37,031 nucleotides of DNA from Prolixibacteraceae bacterium (GTDB lineage: Bacteria > Bacteroidota > Bacteroidia > Bacteroidales > Prolixibacteraceae), in contig JANQII010000090.1 of NCBI GenBank assembly GCA_028282195.1, forward strand, positions 1-37,031, written 5' to 3'. Shown here one piece after another: positions 15,830-23,954 of the stretch. The translations under genes and the position numbers were made by a program. The notes below the pieces were generated by a model that was given only the letters and a program-made list of their open reading frames with translations, made no database searches and was not told the DNA's origin. Each line of letters starts with the position of its first letter. The stretch's first letter is position 1.

Positions 15830-17254
15830 TTATTTTTTACTTTTTTTTCCTGTGGTTTTAGCGATAGAGAAAACTGCTTCTTGAATGGCAAGGCCAATAA
15901 AAGCAAAGGCGAACAAGAGAAAAGGCATACCCCAAACCACCGGGTTCATATGCATATGGATCTGCGAATGGTTTTTAAAAATGATTAACCAGGAAAGCGG
16001 GGGGAGCAATGATAACCAAAGGCTTATAAACAATGCCTTGTTGCCCTGCTTGTTTTTGAACCAACCGGGAACCGCCAGGAAAACAATTGAAAGGGCAAAG
16101 AGAACAGAACTGATCTCACTGAACCTTACCTGCAAGTACCCCATGCTTTTAAGGTGCCCAAAATCAAAAACAAGGGTATGCCAATAGGCCATAATAACTT
16201 TAAAAGTTGAAATATTCTGATCAACCATATGTATGTCATAACCTGAGCTGGTCCCATGGCTCCTGCGTTCCAGGGTCCAAAAGATATAATCCATTCCCTG
16301 TGAAAAACTCCCCTTATCAATACTAATTTGCACTGCAAGCACTATAAGGGCAAAGGCCAGCCCTAAAGCTGCCCCAGTCCCGGAATACAGAACCAGCCTG
16401 ATAAACCCTTTTAACGGATATTGGTGTACAATGAAATAGTAGCACATGGGGATAAAGCCCATGAGTAAGGTCACGGTTATAAAATCAAAACCGGAAATGA
16501 GGCATTTTACAAAAACGGTTGATGCCATTAGCACCGCATGCCTTATCGCAACCCGGTAGGTATCCCGGTTATTTTTCAAAAAATAAAGCGATGAGATAAA
16601 AGGTAAATAGAACAGCCCCAGGATAAAAAAGATATTATGGCCATATAAAGTCAGCCAACAGGATAACAGTATGCCCAGGCCGGTGAATATTGACACGAAA
16701 TATCCAAAACTACTTAACCAGCTTATAAATAAAGCTAAAACCAGGGCTGAAAAAAGGGCATTGAGCACTCTTGCCATTTTAACTATTTTTATGCATTCTA
16801 TATTCAGTATCCTGCCCAGGAAAGTATATAAAAAAGCCTGGCCTGCCGAGCTGGAATAATACAGTTCATATACACTTGTTTCAAGCTTATTTTCCAAGGC
16901 GTCAAACTGAAAAGAAAATTTGTTTGCTTGATTTTTAACTTCATAGCCCCAGCCGGTAAAGCGATTAAACGGAGGGGTTCCGTTTTCCCAATTACTTGTG
17001 TCACATAGTGCTTTTTCAGGATGGTTCCAGCCCAAAAGCCCACCGTGAGAAAAACTGTTTTCTTTTTCTGACCTGACCAACCGGCCAACAATCAAGCTTT
17101 CTATAGGTTTCTGAAATTGTGCAAAGCTCGGGCCTGAAACAATACGAAAGGAATTATACTCATAACTCAGAAAAAGAATGAATGCCCAAAAGAAAAAATA
17201 AAGGTATTTTATCTTCCTGATTGGACTGTCTGGAGTGGAATGTTTTTTTGTCAT
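15830..17254 (-). CDS. Polytopic membrane protein, possibly GT-C type
   Basis: A 474-residue protein with about ten membrane segments. A large first periplasmic loop (about residues 45-125) is rich in aromatic and polar residues (GGLLGWNHPEKALCDTSNWE, FNRFTGWGYEV), and the C-terminus is basic (AKTTGKKSKK). The topology matches GT-C glycosyltransferases of the family-39 type, but I do not see a clear catalytic acidic pair in the first loop, so the enzymatic call is weak. It lies upstream of cassette 1 on the same strand, separated by about 790 bp of repeats. The ATG at 17254 gives a basic pre-anchor (MTKKHSTPDSPIRKIK). Confidence 0.6.
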   Translation of the reverse strand: MTKKHSTPDSPIRKIKYLYFFFWAFILFLSYEYNSFRIVSGPSFAQFQKPIESLIVGRLVRSEKENSFSHGGLLGWNHPEKALCDTSNWENGTPPFNRFTGWGYEVKNQANKFSFQFDALENKLETSVYELYYSSSAGQAFLYTFLGRILNIECIKIVKMARVLNALFSALVLALFISWLSSFGYFVSIFTGLGILLSCWLTLYGHNIFFILGLFYLPFISSLYFLKNNRDTYRVAIRHAVLMASTVFVKCLISGFDFITVTLLMGFIPMCYYFIVHQYPLKGFIRLVLYSGTGAALGLAFALIVLAVQISIDKGSFSQGMDYIFWTLERRSHGTSSGYDIHMVDQNISTFKVIMAYWHTLVFDFGHLKSMGYLQVRFSEISSVLFALSIVFLAVPGWFKNKQGNKALFISLWLSLLPPLSWLIIFKNHSQIHMHMNPVVWGMPFLLFAFAFIGLAIQEAVFSIAKTTGKKSKK

Positions 17255-17349
17255 GTTTTAAAATGTATGATATGTTTTATATAGTGCCGGGCCCTTAAAG
17301 TAGGATGCAGGGCAAGCGCATCTGATTTTTTAAAATTTTGAGCAAGTAT

Positions 17350-17541
17350 TCATTGTTCCATAGCTGACTGTATTACCCCTTGTTCATCAGAAATAGTTTG
17401 CCAGCTAAAACGTAGAACTGTATGATCGATTCCAATGGGGGTTTTTCTATTTTCAGTTAACAAGCTAATCACTTTATTTTTCCCGGTTGCCAAACCAATA
17501 ACAAAGAATAAAAAAGTAAACAAAATAATAATAGGCCTCAC
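17350..17541 (-). pseudogene. N-terminal fragment of an alpha-L-rhamnosidase (GH78-like)
   Basis: A 63-codon frame with a signal peptide (MRPIIILFTFLFFVIGLATG), then VISLLTENRKTPIGIDHTVLRFSWQTISDEQGVIQSA. This resembles the opening strand of Bacteroidota alpha-L-rhamnosidases (C/T-E-x-x-x-x-P-x-G-I-D-x-x-x-P-x-x-S-W-x-x). Full-length family members are 800-1200 residues. Here homology stops at GVIQSA and a stop codon follows at 17350. It is therefore a broken remnant of a glycan-degrading gene, not a functional enzyme. The family call rests on a short segment. Confidence 0.6.
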
Positions 17542-17767
17542 AATTATTAATTTTAGGTTTATGATTAAATACGAACGAATTAAAGTTCTTAGTTGAAGAA
17601 AAACTTATCAATACACAAAATGATAATTATTTTATACTTTTTGATACTATGGGTACTAAAAATTAAAAAACGTTCTTTGAAATTCTTTGTTAATCGTACT
17701 TGTAGCGATTTTTGATAGCGTGACGATTTGAATTATGGATATCTTGCACGTAAACAATCAACTATCC

Positions 17768-18580
17768 ATGGATCAAAGCAAATATATCTTCGCACAACTT
17801 ACATATTTTTTACCCAGGCGTGTCTTTGACAGAATTGTTGAAAAACACAAAAGGATTAAATATGTATGGTCATTCACCTGTTGGAACCAAATGCTATGTA
17901 TGGTATTTGGACAGCTTACTTCAAGGGACAGTATGAGATTTACTCTTAAGTCTTGAAGCTCACAAAGCCAAATATTACCATCTCGGTTTTGGCTCAACGG
18001 TAACTCGGAGAAACTTTGGCAAAGCCAATGAAAAACGTAGCCATAAAATCTTTAAAGGTTTTTTGCTTATGTTTATGTTCCCATAGAGGAAGCACGCAAG
18101 GGTTGTTACAGGTCAGACTTTGAGGTCAACGTTGGAGGCAATGTTTATGCATTTGATTCATCAAGAATAGATCTTTGCCTTAGCATATTTTGGTGGGCCG
18201 GGTTTCGGAAAACAAAAGGTGGCATTAAACTGCACACTTTGTATAGTGTTAAGAACATCAATTCCGACGTTCTTGTATATCTCAGATGCCAAAATGAACG
18301 ATGTCAATGCGCTTGACCTGATCTCATATGGGCCCAGGAGCTTTTATGTGACCGACAAAGCTTACATTGATTTTAAGAGACTGTACCATCTTCACTGGCA
18401 GCGGGCTTTCTTTGTTACACGGGCAAGATACCATGATTGTGAAACAAACAAGGAATTAATCTTCCTTACCAAGAACATGGAACTTAAACCCGCCGAAATA
18501 GCTTATCTGTATAAAAAGCATTGGGAAGTAGAACTGTTTTTCAAGTGGATGAAACAGCACCTGAAGATAAAATCCTTTTG
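17768..18580 (+). pseudogene. Decayed IS4-type transposase (DUF4372/DDE)
   Basis: Reads MDQSKYIFAQLTYFLPRRVF and CWNQMLCMVFGQLTSRDSMR, the DUF4372 N-terminus of IS4-like Bacteroidota transposases, then a shifted frame with SLEAHKAKYYHLGFGSTVTR. The DDE core pieces follow (YAFDSSRIDLCLS; FYVTDKAYIDFKRL). The end reads YLYKKHWEVELFFKWMKQHL, where the usual Y-x2-R of the YREK motif is His. At least three frameshifts or stops and an internal deletion between FFVTRARY and HDCETNKELIFL remove the middle. The C-terminus ends abruptly at about 18580, at a junction with a permease-prefix gene fragment. No terminal inverted repeats are evident, so it cannot move by itself. Confidence 0.85.
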
Positions 18581-18583
18581 AAG

Positions 18584-18749
18584 GCCACCCAAAAAGCTTC
18601 TTCCTCATCAAGTCCAATTTCTTTCAATTCATCAAACAAATCAAAGAAGTGGCTCTTGAGATCCTCTACATCCGATTCTGTAAATGAAGAGTTGCTCTTT
18701 AAACTATCTTTTCCCAGAGCTTAAGTTTCTCTTCTATATTGAACTCCAT
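18584..18749 (-). pseudogene. Fragment of permease-prefix-domain gene (PadR partner)
   Basis: The minus-strand start reads MEFNIEEKLKLWE, the native N-terminus missing from the copy at 8822. Two extra A bases then shift the frame. In the shifted frame it continues SLKSNSSFTESDVEDLKSHF and LDEEEAFWV, nearly identical to the 8.5-8.8 kb copy. The gene is cut off at about 18584 by the transposase remnant. It lies 114 bp downstream of the intact PadR gene at 18864, which is the usual order, so this was its operon partner. Confidence 0.75.
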
Positions 18750-18863
18750 ATTCCTTCGAATTTGATAAATACAAATGCTTATACTTATCAAAACTATAAA
18801 GAATATTTACATATTGTATTATTCTGATGTAAATTATTTATTTAAACAGAGTTGTAAAAAACG

Positions 18864-19208
18864 CTAAGTTTTAACCTTCAGTAAGCTTCCAAAAACGGAA
18901 TTTACAAGATTCCATTCCTGCATATTTGTTTGAAGTTTTTCACGGCCATCTTCCAATAAGGTATAATATTTACGTGGACGTTGTCCCTCTACGACTTTCC
19001 AATAAGACTTTATCATTCCATTATTCTCCAATTTTTTAAGCACAGGGTATATGCTAGCTTCTTTCCACTTGATCCCTCCGTGTGTAAGTTCTTTTACTTT
19101 TTGCACAATTTCATACCCGTAGCTATCTCCACTACTCAATACAGATAAAATAATAGGTGCTGAGGCAGCTCCAACTAGTTCTTTTGAAATACTTTTCATA
19201 TCATCCAT
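18864..19208 (-). CDS. PadR-family transcriptional regulator, copy 1
   Basis: About 114 residues from MDDMKSISKEL, chosen because the paralogue at 26477 starts at the homologous MNDMKSISKEL. It is a winged-helix PadR domain: APIILSVLSSGDSYGYEIVQKVKE, IKWKEASIYPVLKKLENNGM, then YWKVVEGQRPRKYYTLLEDGREKL, matching the family's L-x-G-x-x-x-G-Y-x-I and IYPxLxxLE motifs. PadR proteins usually repress a membrane or transport operon and themselves. Its likely partner gene at 18749 is destroyed, so it may be an orphan. A 12-bp AT dyad upstream (19247-19258) is a possible operator. Confidence 0.92.
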   Translation of the reverse strand: MDDMKSISKELVGAASAPIILSVLSSGDSYGYEIVQKVKELTHGGIKWKEASIYPVLKKLENNGMIKSYWKVVEGQRPRKYYTLLEDGREKLQTNMQEWNLVNSVFGSLLKVKT

Positions 19209-19246
19209 TTTATAATACAAATATATAGAACTTTATTAATTATTTG

Positions 19247-19258
19247 ATATAGATATAT
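19247..19258. promoter_or_regulatory. Candidate PadR operator, copy 1
   Basis: ATATAGATATAT is centred about 45 bp upstream of the PadR start. The second PadR gene has ATATAGCTATAT, a perfect palindrome, at a similar distance (26516-26527). Conservation of a dyad in otherwise AT-rich sequence suggests autoregulation, but AT bias weakens the case. Confidence 0.25.
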
Positions 19259-19490
19259 TTTATAACATTCATATAATGTGAAAAGATTTCAAATTTTTAT
19301 GTTTTTACAAATATTCTACCCCAATGAAGTTTTTAAAGATTTGTTAAATCTAAAGTGACTTATAAGTTGGATTCAGATATCTCCTATACTTACTTTTATA
19401 AAACGATATTAAATTATTTTCAGACAGCAAACTCTTGGAAATAGGAAACTCATTATCGCATAAGATTATAGCTTACAGGTTAGCAGACTT

Positions 19491-19684
19491 TTAAATAGTT
19501 TGTTTAATGCTCGGTTTGGTATGGTTTAATTCCCGATGAGTAATACTGTTTTCATCTACTTTAATAATTTTAGCCATTTGTGGTTGACTAAGTCTAAATC
19601 AAGCCTTTTCTTTCTTAAATGGCCTCCGTATGTCTTTAATTCTTTAGGGTAAGGCTTTCTGTTTGGTTTCTTGGCTTTAAATAT
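19491..19684 (-). pseudogene. HTH (XRE-like) regulator relic, copy 1
   Basis: The minus strand reads KAKKPNRKPYPKELKTYGGH, then LRKKRLDLDL. After a frame change it reads QPQMAKIIKVDENSITHREL and NHTKPSIKQTI-stop. This is the N-terminal HTH of a Bacteroidota XRE-type regulator in two frames. The 3' part is missing. Its 5' end abuts the yifB relic on the opposite strand, the same junction as at 22850. Confidence 0.65.
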
Positions 19685-19689
19685 GATCT

Positions 19690-20173
19690 TTGCAAATGGG
19701 CAACGCAACCATGTCCGTGTGGTTATTACAACCCAACCAAAGAGTGTGTTTGCACTCCGGAAATGGTTTCCAAATACCTTAACAAGATATTTGGTTCGTT
19801 GCTTGACTAGATTGATATTCATCTGGGAGTAGTGCCCGTTCCATTTAAAAGGCTTTCGGAATTGAATGAGAAAGAAAATAGCCAGAGCATCCGGGAACGA
19901 GTGATCAAAGCCAGGGAAATTCAATCTGAACGTTACAAAGAAATGAATGGCATTTTCTGCAATGCGCGAATGTCATCACGACAAATACGGGATTTTGTTC
20001 AGCTCGATAAAGAAGGGAGTTCCAGGCTAAAAGATGCCATGGAAAAGCTCGGATTATCTGCGCGAGCTTATGACAGAATCTTAAAGGTCACGTACCATTG
20101 CCGATCTTGAAGCCTCAGAAAATGTCCAAAGTGACTATCTTTCTGAAGCTATTCTGAACAGGAGTTTGGATCG
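19690..20173 (+). pseudogene. yifB/comM C-terminal relic, copy 1
   Basis: The plus strand reads QPCPCGYYNPTKECVCTPEM, VSKYLNKIFGSLLD-stop-IDIHLGVVPVPF, then IRERVIKAREIQSERYKEMN and [18 protein letters not shown]. This is the C-terminal third of a YifB/ComM Mg-chelatase-like AAA+ ATPase. A TAG interrupts LLD-R-IDIH, and a 1-bp deletion after RILKV shifts the frame to YHCRS-stop, the native continuation (TIADLEASENVQSDYLSEAI) being in the next frame. Both lesions also occur in the copy at 22853, so the module was duplicated after it decayed. The right end overlaps the last codons of the gene at 20149. Confidence 0.85.
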
Positions 20174-20793
20174 ATATTGCACTGTACATTTTCATAGTTA
20201 TCATTAATTTTTTTAAATCCAAAAGAGAAAATCGCAGGATAAGACTCGGAAAATTCAAGAAACCTCAGTATTTCCTTTTTTCTGTTAATCAACATAAAAT
20301 ACATGCTTGGAAGTTTCTTACAAGAAGAGATATTGAATTTATTACTTTCAATACAAAATAATGAAAGATTTGAATCTTTAAATACTGAGCCGATCCCTGT
20401 TAAGGAGGTGGTTGGCATATCACTCAACAAAACAATATTCAGATTATCTACAATTGACAAAGAATCCTCTTTAAAATATTCCAACTCCATTAATAATACA
20501 TCAAGACAAGCACCACATACATTTTTATCAATAACCAGCATTGGCAAGGAACCTTTTCTTTGAAGTAAAGCACTAAGTGAATCATTATCAAAAAAAACTT
20601 TTTTTGACTGAAATTTTATTAGCTTCTCAATAGCAGATTTTGTTGCTTTTTTTTCTTTAATTTCTACTTTACAAGCTACTTGTAGTTTATTATTGATTTT
20701 ATTTTTTTCTTCAATGTAAATTAATAAAAATATATTGAGAACAAAAAGGATGGCAGATATTGTCACCCAGATAATAGATTTGTGTCTATCCAT
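20149..20793 (-). CDS. Membrane-anchored thioredoxin-like protein (cassette 2, gene 3)
   Basis: A 214-residue protein with an N-terminal membrane anchor (IIWVTISAILFVLNIFLLIYI), a charged linker, and a thioredoxin-like domain containing CGAC in PMLVIDKNVCGACLDVLLME and a cis-Pro-like strand KLPSMYFMLINRKKEILRF. It starts 9 bp after the propeller gene, so they are co-transcribed. It would act in the periplasm. Oddly, the last eight codons (IDPNSCSE) and the stop lie inside the yifB relic on the other strand, so its original C-terminus was probably replaced by a recombination event. Fold assignment rests on CxxC plus strand pattern. Confidence 0.7.
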   Translation of the reverse strand: MDRHKSIIWVTISAILFVLNIFLLIYIEEKNKINNKLQVACKVEIKEKKATKSAIEKLIKFQSKKVFFDNDSLSALLQRKGSLPMLVIDKNVCGACLDVLLMELEYFKEDSLSIVDNLNIVLLSDMPTTSLTGIGSVFKDSNLSLFCIESNKFNISSCKKLPSMYFMLINRKKEILRFLEFSESYPAIFSFGFKKINDNYENVQCNIDPNSCSE

Positions 20794-20802
20794 ATTTTTA
20801 TC

Positions 20803-21852
20803 CTATTTTACGTATAAAATTTGTAGATCAGGATTTAAATTAGAATCTTCATCCCATATTAAAGACAAAAATGACTCATTAGCATAACTAAATATTTTTG
20901 TGGGTGATTTATAGCCTCCTAAACTTATATTATCAACAATTTTATCTGCAACAATTAATCTTCCAGTATCTTTTTTATAAATCGCATATACATCTCCAAG
21001 TTTATTCGAACGAAATACCAAATAATAATAATTTTTAGTCTCAGCAATGTGATTATTCATATAATATTTACCAGTACCTTCATGTTTAACCCCATCTTCA
21101 TTCATAAAATATTTAGTTGGTATCTTTTGAATTAGATTAAACTCTGTCATATTAAAGAGATCATCGTTCTCAATTGAATATATTGTATTTTCATAACCTT
21201 CGTAAAAACTGATCAAACCATCCATATTACTGTAGTAAGGAAAAGGAACAAATACAAACCTGTTTTTAGTATTAACTCTTTTATAGTCTTTGACGAACTC
21301 TCCGTTTTGATCAGCTTCCCAAACACCATCCCTCCCTCTCGACATATAATCTGGAGTAAAAAGAATGAAGTTCCCATTTGCTAACATCCCAATGGCTCGA
21401 ATAATATCATTACTTTTAAATCGTATATCCCCTAAATAATCAAGATTATAATTGTATTTTAAAATTTTCTTTTGGGTTTCATCATATACGAATAATATTT
21501 TATTTGTTTGATCTAAGCAGATAGATGTGCTAGAAATATATTCTCCTTCCCCTTTGCCAAAGTAGTTAGCTTTTCGAACATATTTCCCTGAATCAGTAAA
21601 AATAAAGATAGATTTCTGGCTTTGATCAAGCAGGAACAAAAGTGAATCATCTTTGGAAATCTGATCTATATCACCAATTAAATTATCATCTTTCGTTTCT
21701 AAATCAATAGTATGAATTGAATTTACAAAATCAGAATAGAAAATTTCCTTTCTCTTATTTGATAAATCTAAAACTATCCCTTTTTTATTATCAGGATTAA
21801 GACAAGATGCTAGAAATAACATCAGTATTATCAGTATATACTTATATTTCAT
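20803..21852 (-). CDS. 6-bladed beta-propeller lipoprotein (cassette 2, gene 2)
   Basis: A 349-residue lipoprotein with lipobox FLASC (C17). Blade motifs match the paralogues: IHTIDLETKDDNLIGDIDQI, SLLFLLDQSQKSIFIFTDSG, YFGKGEGEYISSTSICLDQ, then ILFVYDETQKKILKYNYN. It lies between the small peptide gene (21900) and the thioredoxin-like gene (20793) in the same order as cassettes 1 and 3. The gap to the peptide gene contains a hairpin (21867-21890). Propeller ligand is unknown. Co-localisation suggests it handles the peptide or a receptor for it. Confidence 0.85.
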   Translation of the reverse strand: MKYKYILIILMLFLASCLNPDNKKGIVLDLSNKRKEIFYSDFVNSIHTIDLETKDDNLIGDIDQISKDDSLLFLLDQSQKSIFIFTDSGKYVRKANYFGKGEGEYISSTSICLDQTNKILFVYDETQKKILKYNYNLDYLGDIRFKSNDIIRAIGMLANGNFILFTPDYMSRGRDGVWEADQNGEFVKDYKRVNTKNRFVFVPFPYYSNMDGLISFYEGYENTIYSIENDDLFNMTEFNLIQKIPTKYFMNEDGVKHEGTGKYYMNNHIAETKNYYYLVFRSNKLGDVYAIYKKDTGRLIVADKIVDNISLGGYKSPTKIFSYANESFLSLIWDEDSNLNPDLQILYVK

Positions 21853-21866
21853 TATGCTAATATTTT

Positions 21867-21890
21867 GCTATCCCCTTTAAAGAGGATAGC
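21867..21890 (-). promoter_or_regulatory. Intercistronic hairpin, peptide 2 to propeller 2
   Basis: GCTATCC...GGATAGC with an inner CTTTAAAG dyad forms a near-continuous 24-bp palindrome. It sits in the 47-bp gap between peptide stop and propeller start. No T-run follows on the minus strand. The position matches the inverted repeats in cassettes 1 and 3, although the sequences differ. Confidence 0.55.
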
Positions 21891-21899
21891 TATTATCAA

Positions 21900-22142
21900 T
21901 TAACACAATTTACCTGTGCACTCATTATCATGATACCTCTTTTTACAACAATTTTTATTAAAATCCTTAATATGCCCACTATGCGTGTTAGGGTTAACTT
22001 CGCTAGCATTAGCATTATTGATTTTTAATATCTCATACAATGAAATATCTGAACCAGTTTTGACATTACTCATAACTGAAAAATTGTATGCAACAATCCC
22101 AAGGAATAAACACAAAATAATAATATATTTCAAATTTTTCAT
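21900..22142 (-). CDS. Secreted Cys-rich peptide with NVEALA-like leader (cassette 2, gene 1)
   Basis: An 80-residue protein. MKNLK and a membrane segment (YIIILCLFLGIVAYNFSV) are followed by a leader-like SNVKTGSDISLYEILKINNA and then NASEVN. The C-terminal 30 residues carry the cysteines (KNCCKKRYHDNECTGKLC), four in all. Length and layout match NVEALA-type precursor peptides of Bacteroidota, although the ALA signature is degenerate (ANA). It is the first gene of cassette 2 and has a conserved 5' leader shared with the peptide gene at 25501. No modifying enzyme gene is adjacent, so disulfide formation is the only maturation I can suggest. Confidence 0.6.
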   Translation of the reverse strand: MKNLKYIIILCLFLGIVAYNFSVMSNVKTGSDISLYEILKINNANASEVNPNTHSGHIKDFNKNCCKKRYHDNECTGKLC

Positions 22143-22435
22143 TTTTATTTTTTTATTTATATTAATTACATCCCGCTCTCAAATGGCCAATTTGTAGTTT
22201 TTAGAAACTGCTAATTATGTATCTTTGTTACATCACCTCCTTTCTTATTTTTAAGTTAAGGGTCAGGCAGGAAGCAGATTATTAAATCGAGAAAAGCTTC
22301 CTGCCTTTTCCATTACATCTATCTATAGATACTTACTTATTTCCAATTATATATCGCACACAAATATATAAATATAATTTCAAACCTAATCTTCTTTGGA
22401 ACATTATTTAACATTTCTACAATGTAATGATCTAG
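22143..22435 (-). promoter_or_regulatory. Conserved leader and promoter region of cassette 2
   Basis: About 290 bp without an ordinary gene. The block 22200-22316 aligns with 25799-25921 upstream of peptide 3. It holds a 15-nt extended Shine-Dalgarno AAGAAAGGAGGTGAT (22246-22232) followed by ATG-TAA, then the 16-codon ORF and stem described at 22263. Further upstream TATATTTG (22368-22361) fits the Bacteroidota -7 motif TAnnTTTG within an AT block also similar at 25949-25976. A matching -33 box at standard spacing is not clear. Confidence 0.5.
22263..22313 (-). CDS. Candidate 16-codon leader ORF, cassette 2
   Basis: Encodes MEKAGSFSRFNNLLPA-stop. The homologous leader at 25868 encodes MEKAGSFSLFNNLLPA. 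Between them three codons differ silently (GAA/GAG, AAT/AAC twice), the stop differs as TGA/TAA, and only CGA/CTT changes the residue. The ends of the ORF (AGGCAGGAAGC and GCTTCCTGCCT) form a perfect 11-bp stem, so RNA structure alone could explain much of the conservation. No strong SD precedes it. Confidence 0.35.
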   Translation of the reverse strand: MEKAGSFSRFNNLLPA

Positions 22436-22850
22436 TTAGTCTTGGTTTACAGGTTGCTTCCTATATATTGATAAGTTGCCCAATCTCTTTTGTAGTTTCT
22501 TTGATATTTTGTCACTTCCACTTTCAATTTTGGCAAATGTTGTCGGGTCAATATCTAGAAATCTTGCCATTTCTTTTTGGGTTATGCCTCTTTTAATTCT
22601 GTATTGCTTGATTTTGTTTTGTTCTAAATTGGGAGAATAACCAAGAAATGAAATGATTTTAGGGATTTGTTTAACTTGGGGTTTTGTATGGTTTAATTCT
22701 CATTGAGTGATACTGTTTTCATCTACTTTAATAATTTTAGCCATTTGTGGTTGACTAAGTCTAAATCAAGTCTTTTCTTTCTTAAATGGTCTCAAGATGT
22801 CTTTAATTCTTAGGGATATACTTTCTGTTTGGTTTCTTGGCTTTAAATAT
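22436..22850 (-). pseudogene. HTH (XRE-like) regulator relic, copy 2
   Basis: The minus strand carries the same regulator as at 19491 but with its 3' half. After MAKIIKVDENSITQ a TGA replaces the expected Trp, then ELNHTKPQVKQIPKIISFLG, and NKIKQYRIKRGITQKEMARF with LDIDPTTFAKIESGSDKI follow. The end is KRLGNLSIYRKQPVNQD-stop at 22436. The upstream part is frameshifted as in copy 1. The second HTH (GITQKEMARFLDIDPTTFAKIE) is complete in sequence, but the gene as a whole is broken. Confidence 0.7.
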
Positions 22851-22852
22851 GA

Positions 22853-23356
22853 TCTTTGCAAATGGGCAACGCAACCATGTCCGTGGTTATTACAACCCAA
22901 CCAAAGAGTGTGTTTGCACTCCGGAAATGGTTTCCAAATACCTCAACAAGATATCTGGTTCGTTGCTTGACTAGATTGATATTCATCTGGGAGTAGTGCC
23001 CGTTCCATTTAAAAGGCTTTCGGAATTGAATGAGACAGAAAATAGCCAGAGCATCCGGGAACGGGTGATCAAAGCCAGGGAAATTCAATTGAAACGATAC
23101 AAAACCAAGGACGGAATTTTCTGTAATGCGCAAATGTATTCCAGACGAATTCGGGATTTTGTGAAACTCGATAAAGAAGGAAGCTCCAGGCTAAAAGATG
23201 CCATGGAAAAGCTCGGATTATCTGCGTGAGCTTATGACAGAATCTTAAAGGTCACGTACCATTGCCGATCTTGAATCCTCCGAAAACGTGCAAAGTGACC
23301 ATCTTTCAGAGGCTATTCAATACCGGAGTCTAGATCGGGAAAGTTGGGGAGGGTGA
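22853..23356 (+). pseudogene. yifB/comM C-terminal relic, copy 2
   Basis: The same piece of YifB/ComM as at 19690, here reaching the native end ([20 protein letters not shown], then SLDRESWGG-stop at 23356). It shares the TAG in LLD-stop-IDIH and the 1-bp deletion after RILKV with copy 1. It adds a 2-bp deletion near PCPCGYYN and a TGA in LSA-stop-AYDR. Shared lesions show common descent from one already dead copy. It lies immediately downstream of cassette 3, as copy 1 lies downstream of cassette 2. Confidence 0.85.
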
Positions 23357-23441
23357 TTGAGTAATAGTTGACGAACTAATTGTAAAATTAGAACGAAACC
23401 AATGCTCAACGTTAAACGATTGAAAATCTATTTTTATGAGT

Positions 23442-23954
23442 TTAATAAATCAGAGAACCATTTAATAATTTTAAATATATATCCTCAATCTTTTTATTAA
23501 CCATAGGATTTCCTACAAGGAGGATATTATTACTGGCATCAATCAAAAATGTATGAAATACTTTATTCATTGAAAGGTTATTTTTTTTGAAAAAAACTTT
23601 TTCTTTATCATAGATAATTATAAAATCTGATTCCGAGAAGAAGTCATAATTACTTTTGAGATAACGATAGTTTGAGCTATGCAAATAACAAATAAATTGC
23701 ACTGTTTTTATATCATCTACTAACCGTGTAAATTCCTTCCATGAATCCAGATTCTCAAGACATGATGGACAGTCTCCATCAATATATGTTATAATTTTAT
23801 GCTTGCAGCTATCACATTTATCAGAAAATAATGGCAAAATTAGTTCTTTCCCGATTTTTGATTTAAGCTCATCGTTTACTATTGTCTCATTTTTAATAGC
23901 ATCAGTACATGATATTATTGTCAGTAACAAAATAAGAATTAGATTTCTATTCAT
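23442..23954 (-). CDS. Thioredoxin-like lipoprotein (cassette 3, gene 4)
   Basis: 170 residues from MNRNLILILLLTIISC, a start I prefer because it places a lipobox (TIISC, C16) normally. It overlaps the preceding gene by 8 bp. The domain contains CPSC in KIITYIDGDCPSCLENLDSW and an earlier CDSC (SDKCDSCKHK), so there are two possible redox pairs. The strand HTFLIDASNNILLVGNPM resembles the thioredoxin strand after the cis-Pro loop, although that proline is not obvious. It is the thiol-disulfide member of cassette 3 and probably faces the periplasm. Confidence 0.7.
   Translation of the reverse strand: MNRNLILILLLTIISCTDAIKNETIVNDELKSKIGKELILPLFSDKCDSCKHKIITYIDGDCPSCLENLDSWKEFTRLVDDIKTVQFICYLHSSNYRYLKSNYDFFSESDFIIIYDKEKVFFKKNNLSMNKVFHTFLIDASNNILLVGNPMVNKKIEDIYLKLLNGSLIY

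Noticed and set aside
19832-20110. Independent small gene of 92 codons
   Set aside because: It is the C-terminal part of YifB/ComM read from an internal Met, with an upstream nonsense codon and a frameshift before its native end.
22232-22246. End of a 16S rRNA gene (ATCACCTCCTTTCTT on the plus strand)
   Set aside because: No other rRNA sequence surrounds it. It recurs at 25837, and on the minus strand it is an extended Shine-Dalgarno in a conserved leader.
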